A stretch of 64,000 nucleotides of DNA from Antedon mediterranea (taxonomy: Eukaryota > Echinodermata > Crinoidea > Comatulida > Antedonidae). The position numbers were made by a program, and so were the translations under genes. The stretch covers positions 16,009,312 through 16,073,311 of the forward strand of contig NC_092675.1 of the NCBI RefSeq assembly GCF_964355755.1, in the 5' to 3' direction. Below, one piece after another: positions 24,201-36,762 of this stretch (positions are counted from its first letter, which is position 1; the number at the start of each line of letters is the position of its first letter). A model generated the notes under the pieces. It did not search any database. It was given only the letters and a program-made list of their open reading frames with translations, and was not told where the DNA came from.

Positions 24201-26444
24201 ACGTTTCTATATATAAATTTACGTAAGGGCAAAATTCGGTAAATCGCGCCTTACTTCTAGAATGTTTACTCGATGGTATATAAAGTTGGTTCGTACTTTC
24301 GATACTGATTTTAACCACCTGATGTAACCCTGTTTACTAATTAAATGGAGTTCGATAATTAGTTATTGACGATTAAAACGAATTTAGGTTCAACGATTTG
24401 CCCCAAATAGGGGTGTTTTCCAATCGTGGTATACACTGTCCAATGCATGTCTATCTTGAAAAATACCCGCATACAATAATACGAGGATGCTTCGCATTTT
24501 CCTATCTCCTCCTACGATAATTGTTTTTAATGGATGAAAACCGGTTGAACAGCTCGAGTACAGCATCATAATGTTGAAGACAGACCTATTTTCTTAAAAA
24601 CATACTATTTTGATAGATTTAATATACATTTATACAAATGTATTGATTTCCGATGAATGGAACATTCCAATAATAACTCTTTGCTTTAACACAAGTACCA
24701 CCAGCTGTAGGTAAATTTATTGGCCCTTGGGGAATTAACCTAAAACCTATATATAGATATACTGTAGTATTGCAATAAATACGTATTAACATTTGTGGTC
24801 GCCATTGAATTTACTGTGAGTGTGGGTACTGTTAGATGTATAACACAATCATGTACAAATAAACGTATTACTGTGAGTGTAGGCCCTCCCTACTGTTATA
24901 TAGAACGTACAATATACAAATAAACTGTAGTACAAGTGGTATATTATTTATAGGCCTGTGAGTAGGCCCTACTGTTATAAAAAACGTACAATATACAGAT
25001 AAACTGTACTACTGACAGTTGCTTCTCAACGTTTGTATTAATTAATAATTACAAAGAATATAAACGTTGTAGTGGTACGTGTATCGTTACATGCACTACC
25101 GTATTCTATTTCAATCGACTATGACAGTGACAGTTTTAACAATAAAGTATTAAGTCGCAAATGTGTTACTGTATCAAGTGGTATATTATTTATAGGCCTG
25201 TGAGTAGGCCCTACTGTTATAAAAAACGTACAATATACAGATAAACTGTACTACTGACAGTTGCTTCTCAATGTTTGTATTAATTAATAATTACAACGAA
25301 TATAAACGTTGTAGTGGTACGTGTATCGTTACATGTACATGCTATTTCAATCGGCTATGACAGTGACAGTTTTAACAAAGTATTAAATCGCAAATGTGTT
25401 ACTGTATCAAGTGGTATATTATTTATAGGCCTATCAAACATGAAAAACATATTTCGTTACTGAGTAGATAAAGAATATATTAAAACATTGTTCTTCTTTG
25501 TACCCATATCCTCTTCCCCATCCCTCAACCCTAATGTTACACACAAAACACAAATTGGGTTTGTTTAAATGAGTCCAAATAACAAATTTGGACTCATTTT
25601 GTGACAAGTTTCTCTTTCGGAAGTAATTCCCAGTGTGCTAATTTCAGTTTAATACATAAATCATCGTGTCTATTTATTCGTTTCTGTAAACAATAATAAC
25701 TATTATCATCCTGCAGTACGTACATTAAAAAAAAAGCATTTTTTTACGCTGAAATTACTGTATTCGAGAACCATCTGTGGGCACGACCTAGATGGTACGC
25801 GAGCGAAGCGAAGCTATATTATTTATAGGCCTGTGAGTAGGCCCTACTGTTATAAAAAACGTACAATATACAGATAAACTGTACTACTGACAGTTGCTTC
25901 TCAATGTTTGTATTAATTAATAATTACAAAGAATATAAACGTTGTAGTGGTACGTGTATCGTTACATGTACATGCTATTTCAATCGACTATGACAGTGAC
26001 AGTTTTAACAAAGTATTAAATCGCAAATGTGTTACTGTATCAAGTGGTATATTATTTATAGGCCTATCAAACATGAAAAACATATTTCGTTACTGAGTAG
26101 ATAAAGAATATATTAAAACATTGTTCTTCTTTGTACCCATATCCTCTTCCCCATCCCTCAACCCTAATGTTACACACAAAACACAAATTGGGTTTGTTTA
26201 AATGAGTCCAAATAACAAATTTGGACTCATTTTGTGACAAGTTTCTCTTTCGGAAGTAATTCCCAGTGTGCTAATTTCAGTTTAATACATAAATCATCGT
26301 GTCTATTTATTCGTTTCTGTAAACAATAATAACTATTATCATCCTGCAGTACGTACATTAAAAAAAAGCATTTTTTTACGCTGAAATTACTGTGTATTCG
26401 AGAACCATCTGTGGGCACGACCTAGATGGTACGCGAGCGAAGCT
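24201..26444. repeat. Inserted block with nested direct repeats, including a 633-bp tandem duplication
   Basis: This block separates the two halves of the ~170-bp array. A ~235-bp module (starting GTGAGTAGGCCCTACTGTTA) occurs near 24957, 25200 and 25833. The last two copies belong to a 633-bp tandem duplication (25182-25814 and 25815 to about 26444) that is almost identical base for base, hence recent. The duplicated unit contains the hairpin ATGAGTCCAAA...TTTGGACTCAT, and each copy ends in GTACGCGAGCGAAGC. Confidence 0.85.
26228..26350 (-). other. Duplicated exon-like minus frame (also at ~25594-25715)
   Basis: On the minus strand TACTGCAG|GATGAT offers an acceptor. It is followed by 40 codons (beginning DDNSYYCLQKRINRHDD, ending LLPKEKLVTK) and a TGA at 26228-26230. 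The same frame is present in the other copy of the 633-bp duplication. The composition is protein-like. It may be a terminal exon carried by a repeat. I do not recognise the protein. Confidence 0.3.
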
Positions 26445-26449
26445 TGTTT

Positions 26450-26870
26450 TGAAATTCTTTTTTCTTTTCATAAATACGCAAACCAACGCATCACCAAGAA
26501 TGTTAAGATGATGTTTTAATATTTTAGGTACAACAACCAATCACAGTTAAATTCGAGTCTAGCTTGTGAAATTTTTACCATACAAATATTTGTTTTGATT
26601 ATACTATATAAATATTTTTTATTTTTATATGCTGGAACCTACCCAAGAAGTTAATACCAAGATGATGTTCTCAACATATTAGTTTAGGTAAAAAGAGTCA
26701 ACCTGATATGACCACAGTTGTTACTTTAAAGTTGAATCTACCTTGCTTTCAGATATGACATTTATTTTATCTGTCTTTTCTTTTCATGAATACGTTTTGA
26801 TGGAACTATCTCAAAACTCATCAAGTTACTGCATATATTATCAAAAAGGATGTTCTTATTTTGTACATGA
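26450..26870 (+). repeat. Decayed ~170-bp tandem array, right block
   Basis: Three further units of the array seen at 23210-24200, for example CCAAGAAGTTAATACCAAGA followed by TGATGTTCTCAACAT and TTTAGGTAAAAAGAGTC at 26645-26700. Confidence 0.55.
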
Positions 26871-28285
26871 CAAACTTTTTTATTCTTTTTTTAAATGACA
26901 ATCGATCCAAGCAAAATCTATTCTGGATGCACCAGAACATGTACAATCAAGCATAATCAAGAGCACATTTAATTATCTATAACATTTGAATGTGTTCATC
27001 TAGATGGTCTCTGTAACAGAATGAAAGATGATAATTCAGAATCGTGGTTATTTTAGCTAGTAATGCCTTAACTGATTGACTAATTTAAACAATTTAAAAT
27101 TAGGTCGTGGCCGAGTTAACCATCTCTCAACATGCGGCCTGGGTATGACTGGTATAAATGGTATTCATGAATACAATAATAACGTAATTTAACACTGTAT
27201 GTTATTGACAATCTAATAGATCTCAGATAACTAAAAAATAAAATTAAATAATAGTTTTAATTAATATTACTACAATGTGTTGCTATGAATAAGGAACTTA
27301 CTTATGTTATTAAACTTAGGCCTTGTTAATTTATACAAGAATATAAATCTAACACTATCATTACTACTAAGATCTGCCGTTTATAGTAGTTTAATATTTT
27401 AAATAATAACAATAATAATGTTTGTTGGGCAATTTTTGTACTTGTTTAAAAATGCTCTTACTCTATTATTAATTATATTGCTGCTATTACAAATAAATCA
27501 ATTTTATAAATAAATTTACTTAATTCATTAAAAAAATAAAATGAAACGCACGCTTATAATTTGTAAATCACTTTAAAGTGCATTAAAATATATATAACAC
27601 CTACTATAGTGTTAGTAGAGCGATTCGCAGTATTATATCATGAGGACTAGAATCTTCCACAATTGTTTGTTGTTAATGATTTTTCATTCGTGCAACACCC
27701 CAACAATTCCGAAATTCCTTCTCGGAAATCCGGCAACTTTCGCAAATAATAATAGTTTAGCAATCATTGCAACGTAATGTAGAAAACCAAACATGACACC
27801 ATACAACGATCCTCTTCCTCAAAGCCATAGTACATTGTGAACATAATTCGAAAAGATTCATTTACCCACCGCAACCAGCAAATAGCGTAAACCACCACTA
27901 TTAAAACATACACCCGAACACAAGTTTTATAAATTTATAGTTACCTTCTCGGTTCAATTTAGCGGCCATTCGTTTATTTTATGTAAATATAATATTGAAA
28001 AGTAAAGTATTAAAATCTCAATCATTATTACTACCACAGGGGGTAAAATAACAATAATTTATTTTCTATACCTCCCTGATTACAGTATATACAATGAAAT
28101 AGGATCAACTTTTTAATTTAGTGCCAGAAAAAACATTTAGTATGAAATTAAGGGTGTTGTCTGGGCAACTAGGTTTACACCCCTGGGTCCACCCCCTGTC
28201 AATGATTCTTTTTATTGATATTCTAGTTAATAATTTTAGAAATAATGATTTTTTATTAATTATTTTTGCTTAACAATCAGTAGTA
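26871..28285. other. No gene seen
   Basis: AT-rich sequence without recognisable exons or repeats. Confidence 0.5.
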
Positions 28286-28765
28286 AAACGTTTGTGTAAC
28301 GTAAATATAGTCTGACTGGCAGACGACAATTTAAATACAAAAGTAACAAGTAGGTAACAAATCTCCTATACAAAATGTTTTTTTCATTCGATTTTTGTCC
28401 ACTTTTTTATTTCATCTCTAATGTATCAAATAATTAATACACCACGTAAAACACCTAAAATAATAGTTTGGCATTTTATACTTTCGTTTATGTGTTTGTG
28501 CGCACATCTAATTCACACAGCACAATTTCTCTTTAGCGTCTTTTATTATTTGTCTGAACAGTCAAAAGTAAAGTCTAAAGTTCCATATCCACTATTACTT
28601 TAATTTGTAAGCCTACATATATATTTTAAAGTGAAGGGATAGTGTATAACAAATCAATGGACGTAAATATAGTAGTTCCGTATTTCATTAGTGATACAAT
28701 TTGTCATAGTACGTTTATCATCAGAGTGCGCTTTTATTATACTTGCCCATGCAAAGTATATAACC
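28286..28765 (-). repeat. Interspersed repeat copy (inverted relative to 58140-58620)
   Basis: Segments such as GTCCACTTTTTTATTTCAT, AATTAATACACCACG and CTTGCCCATGCAAAGTATAT recur in reverse complement at 58140-58560. It is part of a family that also includes 37910-38460 and 58740-59420. Confidence 0.7.
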
Positions 28766-29049
28766 ACATATTATGGCAGAAAAAGACAATGCGGAGCATG
28801 GGTTACTGCTAGTGTATCATAAATACCAGAACTGGGTCATCATGTTCCAAACGCGCGCTCGTGTGTGTGTTCATGTGACTTTTTTTTTGGCCAATCATGG
28901 CACGTATGGTACCTAGTGTATTTAATTTTACTTAACAATAAACTATATTTCGAATAGAAAGTGAAAAAGTATAATACAACATTGTAATATGTTTTTCTTT
29001 TTTGTAAAAAGTTTATGAATATATAAAAAATATATTAGTATTTATATAA

Positions 29050-32000
29050 TCAGAATTTGAAATACATGCCATCTTTAACACCAAGTTGTTTTATATATTT
29101 TATCATGTCTTTATCAAATGACTTAGTTCCACAAATCAGAAAGTGTGCTTTTGTTGGTGGTACAATCAATTCTTTTTCCAGTAGAGATTTAGTAAGCCGT
29201 GTATACTTAAGCTTCTCATTATACTTGCCAGTTACTTCTTCTTTTCTTTCCTAAAAAATAAATTATAATCATGTTACATAAAATAAATTATTTTATTTGG
29301 TGTAACATACAATATAAAAGGATTCTCAATTCTTGGTTTAAATTTAATTAAAATTTGTAACGGAACAGTACTTCTAATTGGTCTTTTAAAAGCAGTCATG
29401 TTCTACCATTCAAGGTTAAGTCAAAACACCATTAGATTTAAAAAGTTCTCCTATCTATCTAAATATTTATTTTTACTATTAGGAATTGAATGCATTACAA
29501 GTGAATATAAAAATAACACATTTATGAATGGTCCTTCTCCTAAAACAAAAAATGGCTAGAAGAAGAGTATCTGGGTTTGGAAGACTTAAGCTTTGTCTAC
29601 ATTATCAAATTTTATGTGAAAAAAAATGTGATGTACTCATATATGAACATGTCACAGTCATATCACTACCACATTTGGGCACATCACACTTTTTGTCAAA
29701 CTAGTTTGATAGTGTAGACAGAGCTTTACATATTAAGTGTATTGCAAAAAACGCATACCTTACTTATTACATACAAGATGTTAATGTTCCAATATGAAGA
29801 TAGCTCATCTAGCAATGGCTTCATAAGTAAATCTTGATAATTTCTACAAGCATAGATAAGCTGGATGACTGTGTCATCTTCATCGTTGCTAACTACATGT
29901 TGCATAACCTGCAGCATTGGGGCTAGTCCAGTACCAGCAGCGAGTAGTACTAAGTGTGAATACTTAAAAGTAAACAGTAAAAATCTGTAATGAATGTGCA
30001 ATTAAAACATTGTGCAATACACGGCTGCTGGCTGGCCACTATCTTTTCAAATGGTCTAGACCCTCATCTACCATTTGACATTGATCAAATATGGAATCAG
30101 TGGATTGATTAAATTAAGTTTACTTTAGAACAATAGGTGTATTATAAACTTTATTCTTTGAATGGGAAAATATTCTCCCCATCTAACTCATAAACATTCA
30201 TTACTAAACTACTGAATTTATTTAGGAGGAAAAAATTTAGAATTTTTGTTTGTATAATACACCAAAATATATAAAATAGTATCATTTCATTTATTTATAG
30301 TACAAAAACATGAAAAAATAAAGAACATAAAGTCATATAGGTCTAATATATTATACTTAATTATCCTTTTTTTGGTAAAAGTGAACTACTATGCGACATT
30401 AATTATGGGACTAGATAAAGTGACATAAAAATGGTATAATCAACAAAAACAATTTAAACAAAATTATTTTTTCAGGGACACTATATCTTTAAGAATTGTG
30501 GCAATTGTATGTATGTGCATACAAGGGTATTTAAATTATTTACAATTATAAATCAGCTATAAAACTGAAAAATAAGGTCAAATTGAAGTCAAACACTTCA
30601 ACACCTTCATAAATAACACTATATCAATTATATAGTAATATATTATTCAAATAAATAGGTCAAAACCTACTGTTTAATGAGCAATGAAAAACAATTAAAA
30701 CATTCCATTGATAGCTTAGGTGTTAGTAATGTTTCAATTTGCAATATCATTCAACATAAGTCATAGAAACATTTTGTGTTATGTTAATATAGAATATGAA
30801 ATACAAATGTTGGGTTTGCTGTAAACAGTAAGGTAAAACAAAATTTACACTAATACGTTTCCATTTATAATATCTTATTAAGTTGTATAAAACTTGTGAT
30901 ATTGATTGATAAAATGGCACCTCCCACTAGTCTAGTTGACTCGGAAATTACACTTCCATGTATTGTGCGCATTAATCAGCAGAACGTAATAATTGTTGCG
31001 TATGTTAGAGATTCACGTTCATAGGAACCTTCACACAGAGTCATTATTTTATTTTCAAAAAATTGCTGAAGAGACATGACCGTTATATTTAGCCTGTATA
31101 GCCCATCTGGTACAGGAGTATGAATAAAAATATCAGCTTAAACAAACAGAATGAGAGCAATAAATTGAAGGGTTGCCCACTGTTATTATCCAACGGCTGA
31201 AGTGGGGTACTGTACACATCCCAACATACGTTCAAGGCAAAGTCTTGATGGGGTACACAGGGGCATGCTATATAATAAATACTTTACATAAATACTGATA
31301 CAATATTTTTTACCTGGTTATGAGAATATTTGAAGTTTCCATAGGGACCACACCATTCCATTACTTGTCCTACCTCCCACTGTTTTATGTACTGCGACAT
31401 TGGACCATCTGCATAAATCTATTCAAAATAGTAATTAAATATAAATAGGCCTTCAATGTATAAGTAACAGTAATTGCCATAAATTCATAAGTCACAAATT
31501 AAAGATGTATTGTCCCACAAAAACAAAAAAATGAAGATTAATTAAATCAGACTTATTATTATTATTTTGTAATTTTAATAAAGTTAATCACTTAAAAAAA
31601 AAGAATTCATTTATAAAATGACAAAATAAATGGTTAAATTCAACCAAAAACCCATTGGCTGGCAGCCAATTTGACAATTTTTTGCTTTAAATTAGTCTTT
31701 TTCAGGTAAATACATTTCTTTTCATCCAATTTTTGGTAAAAGTGGATAACTATTATGTTACATTAAAATAGCATATTCAACAAAAATGTTGTTAAGAATT
31801 ATTTTTTCAGGGGACAATACATGTTTAAAGCAAGTGATAAAATAATGAAAAGTTAAGACCTGAATATATTTACCGTTTCAATTTTATCAAAACGTATATT
31901 GCTATGCATTTTAACTCAGTTTTAACAAAAGAATAGTGTTTTCAGTTATAAGTAGCATTCATTCATGGTCAAACACAATAAAATATGTACATGGTTTTAA

Positions 32001-35000
32001 AATTATGTTTGTTTGTTCAAAGTTAAAAATTCACATAAAAATATAAAAATGAGTTAAAAAGGTTAAAATTTGGTAAAATACAGATAAAACACATCACTAG
32101 ATCACGCCGATTATCCACCGTTCAAATGCCACATGCACGTCATCATGACGTCATCAAAATGAAACAGGTAGATAGAAATTTTGAAAGTGAATTATCTGAG
32201 CAACAACATGTTAACGTGTTGAAGAAATTTGTATACATAGAATATAGATGTGCACTCTTTACGCTTTTGAACACGATGACATCATCAAAATTTTTAAAAT
32301 GGTAAATCATTGGAAAGGTAATTGATTGACCTAGACAATACAATACGGATAAGTGGAGATGCGCTCTATTAAATGTGATGAACTATGACGAAAGAGACAA
32401 AAATCCTATATTATTATATTCGAGTCACCATACGATGACGTCACAATGTCAGGTTAGCCATATTAATGTATGATCTGATATCTACAACTCATCAACCTCC
32501 AGAATATGTAATAAAAATAAACTGTTTAAAAAAGGCATAATTTGGACGAATTTTGAACTTTTTCATCAAAAACGCCCGCAAATTGTCCAATTCTATGTGC
32601 TCGTATGATTTTAAATCGAAATTGTTTAAAAGTTGGTAAAAATACTAGAAAAGGTTGGAAAAAACATAATTAACAAGAAAAAAAGATATTTTTAGCACTA
32701 CATGCGCACCGTGCACGTAAAAATTTGCACACACATTAAAATTGTTACATGCTAATAATGACATGAAACGCGATGAAAGTTGATTGGAAATTGATTTTTC
32801 GCAATATAAACTTTAAACGTGCGTGTGCATAAAAGTTCTCACACGGTTGAATGTCACATCATTGAGGTTGGCTGGACATCTACGCTTCAATGTCAATCTT
32901 TTTATAAAAAATCGTGGAAAGAAGAATAACAAGGAAGATGAAAAAAAAAGATCCTGACAATCACAAGGGATCCGCAACAAAAGTTGCGGATAACCAATTT
33001 GAAATACAGATAAAATACATCGTTCAAAATACAAGCAAGATTGGTGTGTGAAAAGGGTATAGCATAAAATGATCAACGTTTCCAATGTGCATTGAATTGC
33101 CTCATTGCATAAACTCCAGTCTACTCTAGAACAAAATCACATGACCTCGCTCCCTATACTAAAGTACAATATAAAAAAGATGATATTTGAAACATATTGC
33201 TAGCTTATACGAGCATTAAAATTATTGTTACCTATTGCCTGCATATTATGCTTACATTATATTTTAGATTTAACGCCTAAGACGCATGACCCCTCCAATT
33301 GTGGACCAGTCCACTCCTCATCCAATCGGTGTACACACACTGTACAGCCTAGATGGACGCCGAAGTCAGCCATCAGGAGCGAGATCTCTGAAATCTGATG
33401 GTGGTCCAAATTGGAGGGGTACACTGCATCATGGAGTATTTCGCATTACTTCTAAAATTTTTAACTCCCTCTATGATTGCATTTTATTTCTATGATATGT
33501 TTTTATTATGCTTGATCTCAATTTTCACTATTTTTTTATTTATTTATTTTTTTCTGTCTATCAAAATGTCATTTTTTTGTAATTGTAATGCGTCCATCTA
33601 TGTTTTATGTTTTATGCTTAGGGACTACAAAGACAAGTCACTTTGGCTTCTGTGTGTCTTGACAATAAACAATGTAAACTGTCTGTTGATGTTGAATAAA
33701 TGTTGTTATTAATACTAAATAATAAAGACAATTGGTAATGGTGGAGAGGGTGATACTTATCCGACAAAACTTATTTTTTACATATGGCATTGTTAAAAAT
33801 ATCTTTAGCGTTCTTACCATCTTTAGTTCCTATTATTCTGTAAGCTGTTTTACTGATTTTCTCTACTGTCTTCATACTTTGTTTATCAAGGCTATAAAAC
33901 CAAGCTATTGCACAAAATGCACAAACTACTGATTTATAAAGTATTAGCAAAATTAAGATGAGCAAGCAAGTTATGTATTAATGGAGTAACGGCATCATCT
34001 ACACCCCTATGTGAACGATATGCAAATTGATATGAATCTAATTTATCACCAACATCATTAAGGATTTCACTTTTAACAATTTTCTCATTACATAGGTCTA
34101 TAGTCATTTAGCGTTTTAGGATTACTACTTTTTTCCAGTGGACGCATCAGTGAGTGTTTCCAAATACTGTAGTAGGTACCATGTAATCTTAGTGACCAGT
34201 TATATAAAATAGCAAAAACATGAGATAATTGCACATTACATTCCTTACTTCACCACTGACTTCATCTGGGCCTTCTGCTTTTCTTGGATTTACTTTTTCT
34301 TAAAACACATTCAACATGGTTGTTGATGTAGGAACAAACGCCTCCTCCCCCATCTTTGCATGCATTCACTGTCCTGTCTGCTCTCCTCCCCCATCTTTGC
34401 ATGCATTCACTGTCCTGTCTGCTCTCCTCCCCCATCTTTGCATGCATTCACTGTCCTGTCTGCTCTCCTCCCCCATCTTTGCATGCATTCACTGTCCTGT
34501 CTGCTCTCCTCCCCCATCTTTGCATGCATTCACTGTCCTGTCTGCTCTCCTCCCCCATCTTTGCATGCATTCACTGTCCTGTCTGCTCTCCTCCCCCATC
34601 TTTGCATGCATTCACTGTCCTGTCTGCTCTCCTCCCCCATCTTTGCATGCATTCACTGTCCTGTCTGCTCTCCTCCCCCATCTTTGCATGCATTCACTGT
34701 CCTGTCTGCTCTCCTCCCCCATCTTTGCATGCATTCACTGTCCTGTCTGCTCTCCTCCCCCATCTTTGCATGCATTCACTGTCCTGTCTGCTCGTATACA
34801 TGTGAATCCGTCAATGTGGCTAAAACTTTCAGTGTCAGTTTTAAACCATGAATATTTGTGTTCATTGCTCTCTGATCATTTACCTATACAGCACTTATTT
34901 ATATTCATGCTGCAAGTGATCAGATATGACTGACTGACCTTGTCAAGCAACAAATCCAACTTTTTTCATATATGTGTAGACAGTCCCACCCTTTCCACTT

Positions 35001-36470
35001 ATATTCCAAGTTTCCTGGACTTTCTGCATTCTCACTCCTGAGGACGATCAAAGCATATTGATCAAAACGTCGAGAAACTCAACAGTTCTTTTCAACTAAT
35101 ATACGTGGTGTACCGCAAACTTTGATTTCGCCATGCAAACCTTTGAACAATATAGATCGGATGAGTCATTTAAAATCCATGCCAGTAGAGGGTGACATAC
35201 TGTACATGTACAGTATATAACATTAGTGCTAATTTTAGAAAATAATTTTCTCATGATGTAAACTCAAAAGGTGTACTCAATTGGGTTGTTTTGAGCAGAA
35301 AATCAACAGTTGAAAATGCCTAAAGGGTCATTTTTGTACCTTTATAAAAACATCAAAGTAGCCTTTTGAATGTAAAGAGCTGACAGGGGTGTACTGCCTG
35401 GTAATGCTCCGCCCTTCATATGTGCCCCTGGAAAATATAAAATACAACTAAAATCTTAATCAAAGCACTCGAAAAGTGAGTGAAGTACTTGGCAAAATCA
35501 GGGAAAAACTATATTCGGGGAGAGAGTGCTCCATGTTAAAAGAATACAGAGGGTGTGATATTTAATATCTCATATGAAAAATAAACAAATAAGTCAGATT
35601 TTAATATAAGCTTTTGTGATATAACAAATATAATCAATTTTCCTGAAAATTAATAGGCATGTTCTGTAAGTATATACACTCCTATAACAAATAAACATTC
35701 AGGACGATAACTTAAAATTATGGATGCTATTATGCTAACAAACAAAGCAAGTACTGTACTATACTAAAAGCAAAATGCTATTTTGCCAAGTAATAAGTAT
35801 TTAAATAAAATACTATATACAGTAATAGCTTATACAGATTCGGGAGGCCAATCCTGCTTTATTTAAGCCCACTACCATCACTAACCTCAATTTCAAAATC
35901 CTGGAATCGCCTCTGAATATTCCTCGTTGCTATTGCTATACATACTGGCATTATTATACAAATTGCTATTAATTATTATTAAATACGCATTATTATCATA
36001 CACATTGCCATTACTATACACAATATGCCTACTTTACCTTAAGACAACATGTTGTCCTACAGACAGATGTAAGCTTCCACCATTTGGTATCTTAAATCTG
36101 TAAAGATTTGTATCGCCAGATACAGCTGTGATTTTGATGAGTTCAAAGGTAGTGAATGAAGAGGGGGTTAGTACAGGTGAATTATTTATCTAAAAAAAAA
36201 GAAAAAATGTCTCTAAGATGCTATTTGATAACTAATTTAAATATTAAAAATTACTTTTTTTTATCTAATACTTACTGCGACAACACTGTGTCTGCCTTGG
36301 TGATTTTCATAGCAGTGCCGTTTCCAGTTTTGTAAGTCTTCGTCATAAAGATCGAAAACACACGGTGTGCAGCCGGTTCCGCAACAATATCTCTGTAAAG
36401 GTTCAGTGGGCTTATCAACTTGGCATTCTTCGCATACAGGGCTTACATCAGGGTACAGTGATGGGTCCAT
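29050..36470 (-). CDS. CYB5RL: NADH-cytochrome b5 reductase-like protein, complete six-exon CDS
   Basis: Predicted FAD/NADH oxidoreductase of the cytochrome b5 reductase family. Minus-strand exons with consensus splice sites are 36276-36470, 36038-36189, 35340-35427, 31314-31418, 29759-29962 and 29050-29250; phases join without a break to 314 residues, close to human CYB5RL. Residues ~24-52 form the N-terminal oxidoreductase-like module (CCGTGCTPCVFDLYDEDLQNW). The FAD-binding beta-barrel follows (SGDTNLYRFKIP, VGQHVVLR), with the flavin-binding RQYTPVS at ~126-132. The NADH half has LAAGTGLAPM near residue ~189 and ICGTKSFDKDM near the C-terminus. The start at 36470 lies 10 bases after an acceptor-like TTTTAG, so a non-coding first exon is likely. 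The 3.9-kb third intron is full of repeats. I see no signal peptide. The electron acceptor is unknown for this subfamily. Confidence 0.93.
29587..29728. mobile_element. Tc1/mariner-type MITE copy 1
   Basis: Ends match as an inverted repeat (AAGCTTTGTCTACATTATCAAA / TTTGATAGTGTAGACAGAGCTT, shortened here to the key bases), with TA at both borders. Related copies are at 44944-45013 and about 50143-50252. It lies in the last intron of the CYB5RL gene. The TA target suggests the Tc1/mariner superfamily; no coding part. Confidence 0.65.
30358..30492 (-). mobile_element. Partial MITE of the TTAAAGATATATTGTCCC family
   Basis: Shares TTTGGTAAAAGTGAACTACT and the end GGGACACTATATCTTTAA with the longer copies at 31499-31829 and 47440-48052. 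It lies in CYB5RL intron 4 (between 29962 and 31314). Confidence 0.55.
31499..31829. mobile_element. MITE with TTAAAGATGTATTGTCCC ends
   Basis: The left end TTAAAGATGTATTGTCCC and the right end GGGACAATACATGTTTAA are inverted repeats. The interior shares ATTTTTTGCTTTAAATTA and TATTCAACAAAAATGTT with the copy at 47440-48052. Located in the third CYB5RL intron. Confidence 0.7.
32086..33005 (-). repeat. ~0.9-kb interspersed repeat (inverted relative to 53240-54690)
   Basis: In reverse complement it shares GTTGCGGA...CCCTTGTGATTGTC, GGATCTTTT, CTTTCCACG and several TGACGTCATC-type blocks with 53240-54690. No open frame. Probably a non-autonomous transposon family. Confidence 0.7.
33287..33423. 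mobile_element. 137-bp inverted-repeat element
   Basis: The ends are near-perfect inverted repeats, ACCCCTCCAATTGTGGACCA (33289-33308) against TGGTCCAAATTGGAGGGGT (33402-33420). The short unique centre contains no coding signal. A MITE is the simplest reading. The sequence to its right (to ~33725) ends in two AATAAA-like signals and may be a LINE or host 3'UTR. Confidence 0.6.
33765..34325 (-). pseudogene. Broken LINE reverse transcriptase fragment
   Basis: Read on the minus strand, 34320-34200 gives EKVNPRKAEGPDEVSGEV, the conserved start of the LINE reverse transcriptase domain. About 34100-33990 gives LDSYQFAYRSHRGVDDAVTP, another conserved block. Then 33925-33770 gives FYSLDKQSMKTVEKISKTAY followed by RIIGTK, the block near the end of ORF2. 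The spacing is far too short and stops intervene, so large internal deletions have occurred. It is a CR1-like fragment by motif style, lying in the third CYB5RL intron. Confidence 0.75.
34343..34793 (+). repeat. 41-bp minisatellite, 11 near-identical copies
   Basis: The unit TCCTCCCCCATCTTTGCATG plus CATTCACTGTCCTGTCTGCTC is repeated 11 times with almost no variation. Because 41 is not a multiple of three and the unit lacks stops, all three plus frames stay open, giving a spurious 205-codon frame. The array abuts the upstream edge of the LINE fragment. High identity suggests recent expansion, so copy number is probably variable. Confidence 0.95.
34995..35170 (+). mobile_element. Penelope-like element fragment with hammerhead-like motif
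   Basis: At 35038-35080 CTGAGGA is followed by a stem (GATCAA...TTGATC) and AAAACGTCGAGAAACTC, and then by TACGTGGTGTACCGCAAACT and TCGCCATGCAAACCTTTGAA. This order is familiar from non-coding regions of Penelope-like elements in invertebrates. No reverse transcriptase is left. Family assignment is inference. Confidence 0.5.
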
Positions 36471-36762
36471 TGAAGATTATCTAAAACAGTAAAAAATATA
36501 AAAAAAATCATTAATAAAATTAATATATGTGTAAGGAGGGAGATTTGACGCCGGTATTGAATATAAACGCAGGATAAATAATAATTTATATTATAGGTCC
36601 ATGATTATATTACAAAACTATTAAATTTCAATGAAAAAAAAACAAACATACAGCTTACATCATTATTACCCATTGTAATTAATTGTTACCCATTGCGATA
36701 ATACTTATTATATCTTACCAATAAAGGGTTAGTCCAATATTTATAAAAGACTGGGAAGCATA

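Noticed and set aside
23210-26870. Array read as tandem alternative exons because of recurring TTTTAG|GTA
   Set aside because: No shared open frame or consistent acceptor between units; better explained as an old satellite.
29057-29254. 65-codon plus frame
   Set aside because: Shadow of the last CYB5RL exon on the other strand.
33398-33712. 104-codon plus frame
   Set aside because: Very hydrophobic, F/Y/L-rich translation of T-rich sequence, probably a 3'UTR-like region.
34316-34933. 205-codon open frame, the longest in the window
   Set aside because: It is the 41-bp minisatellite read through. The same peptide blocks appear in three frames because 41 is not divisible by 3 and the unit lacks stops.
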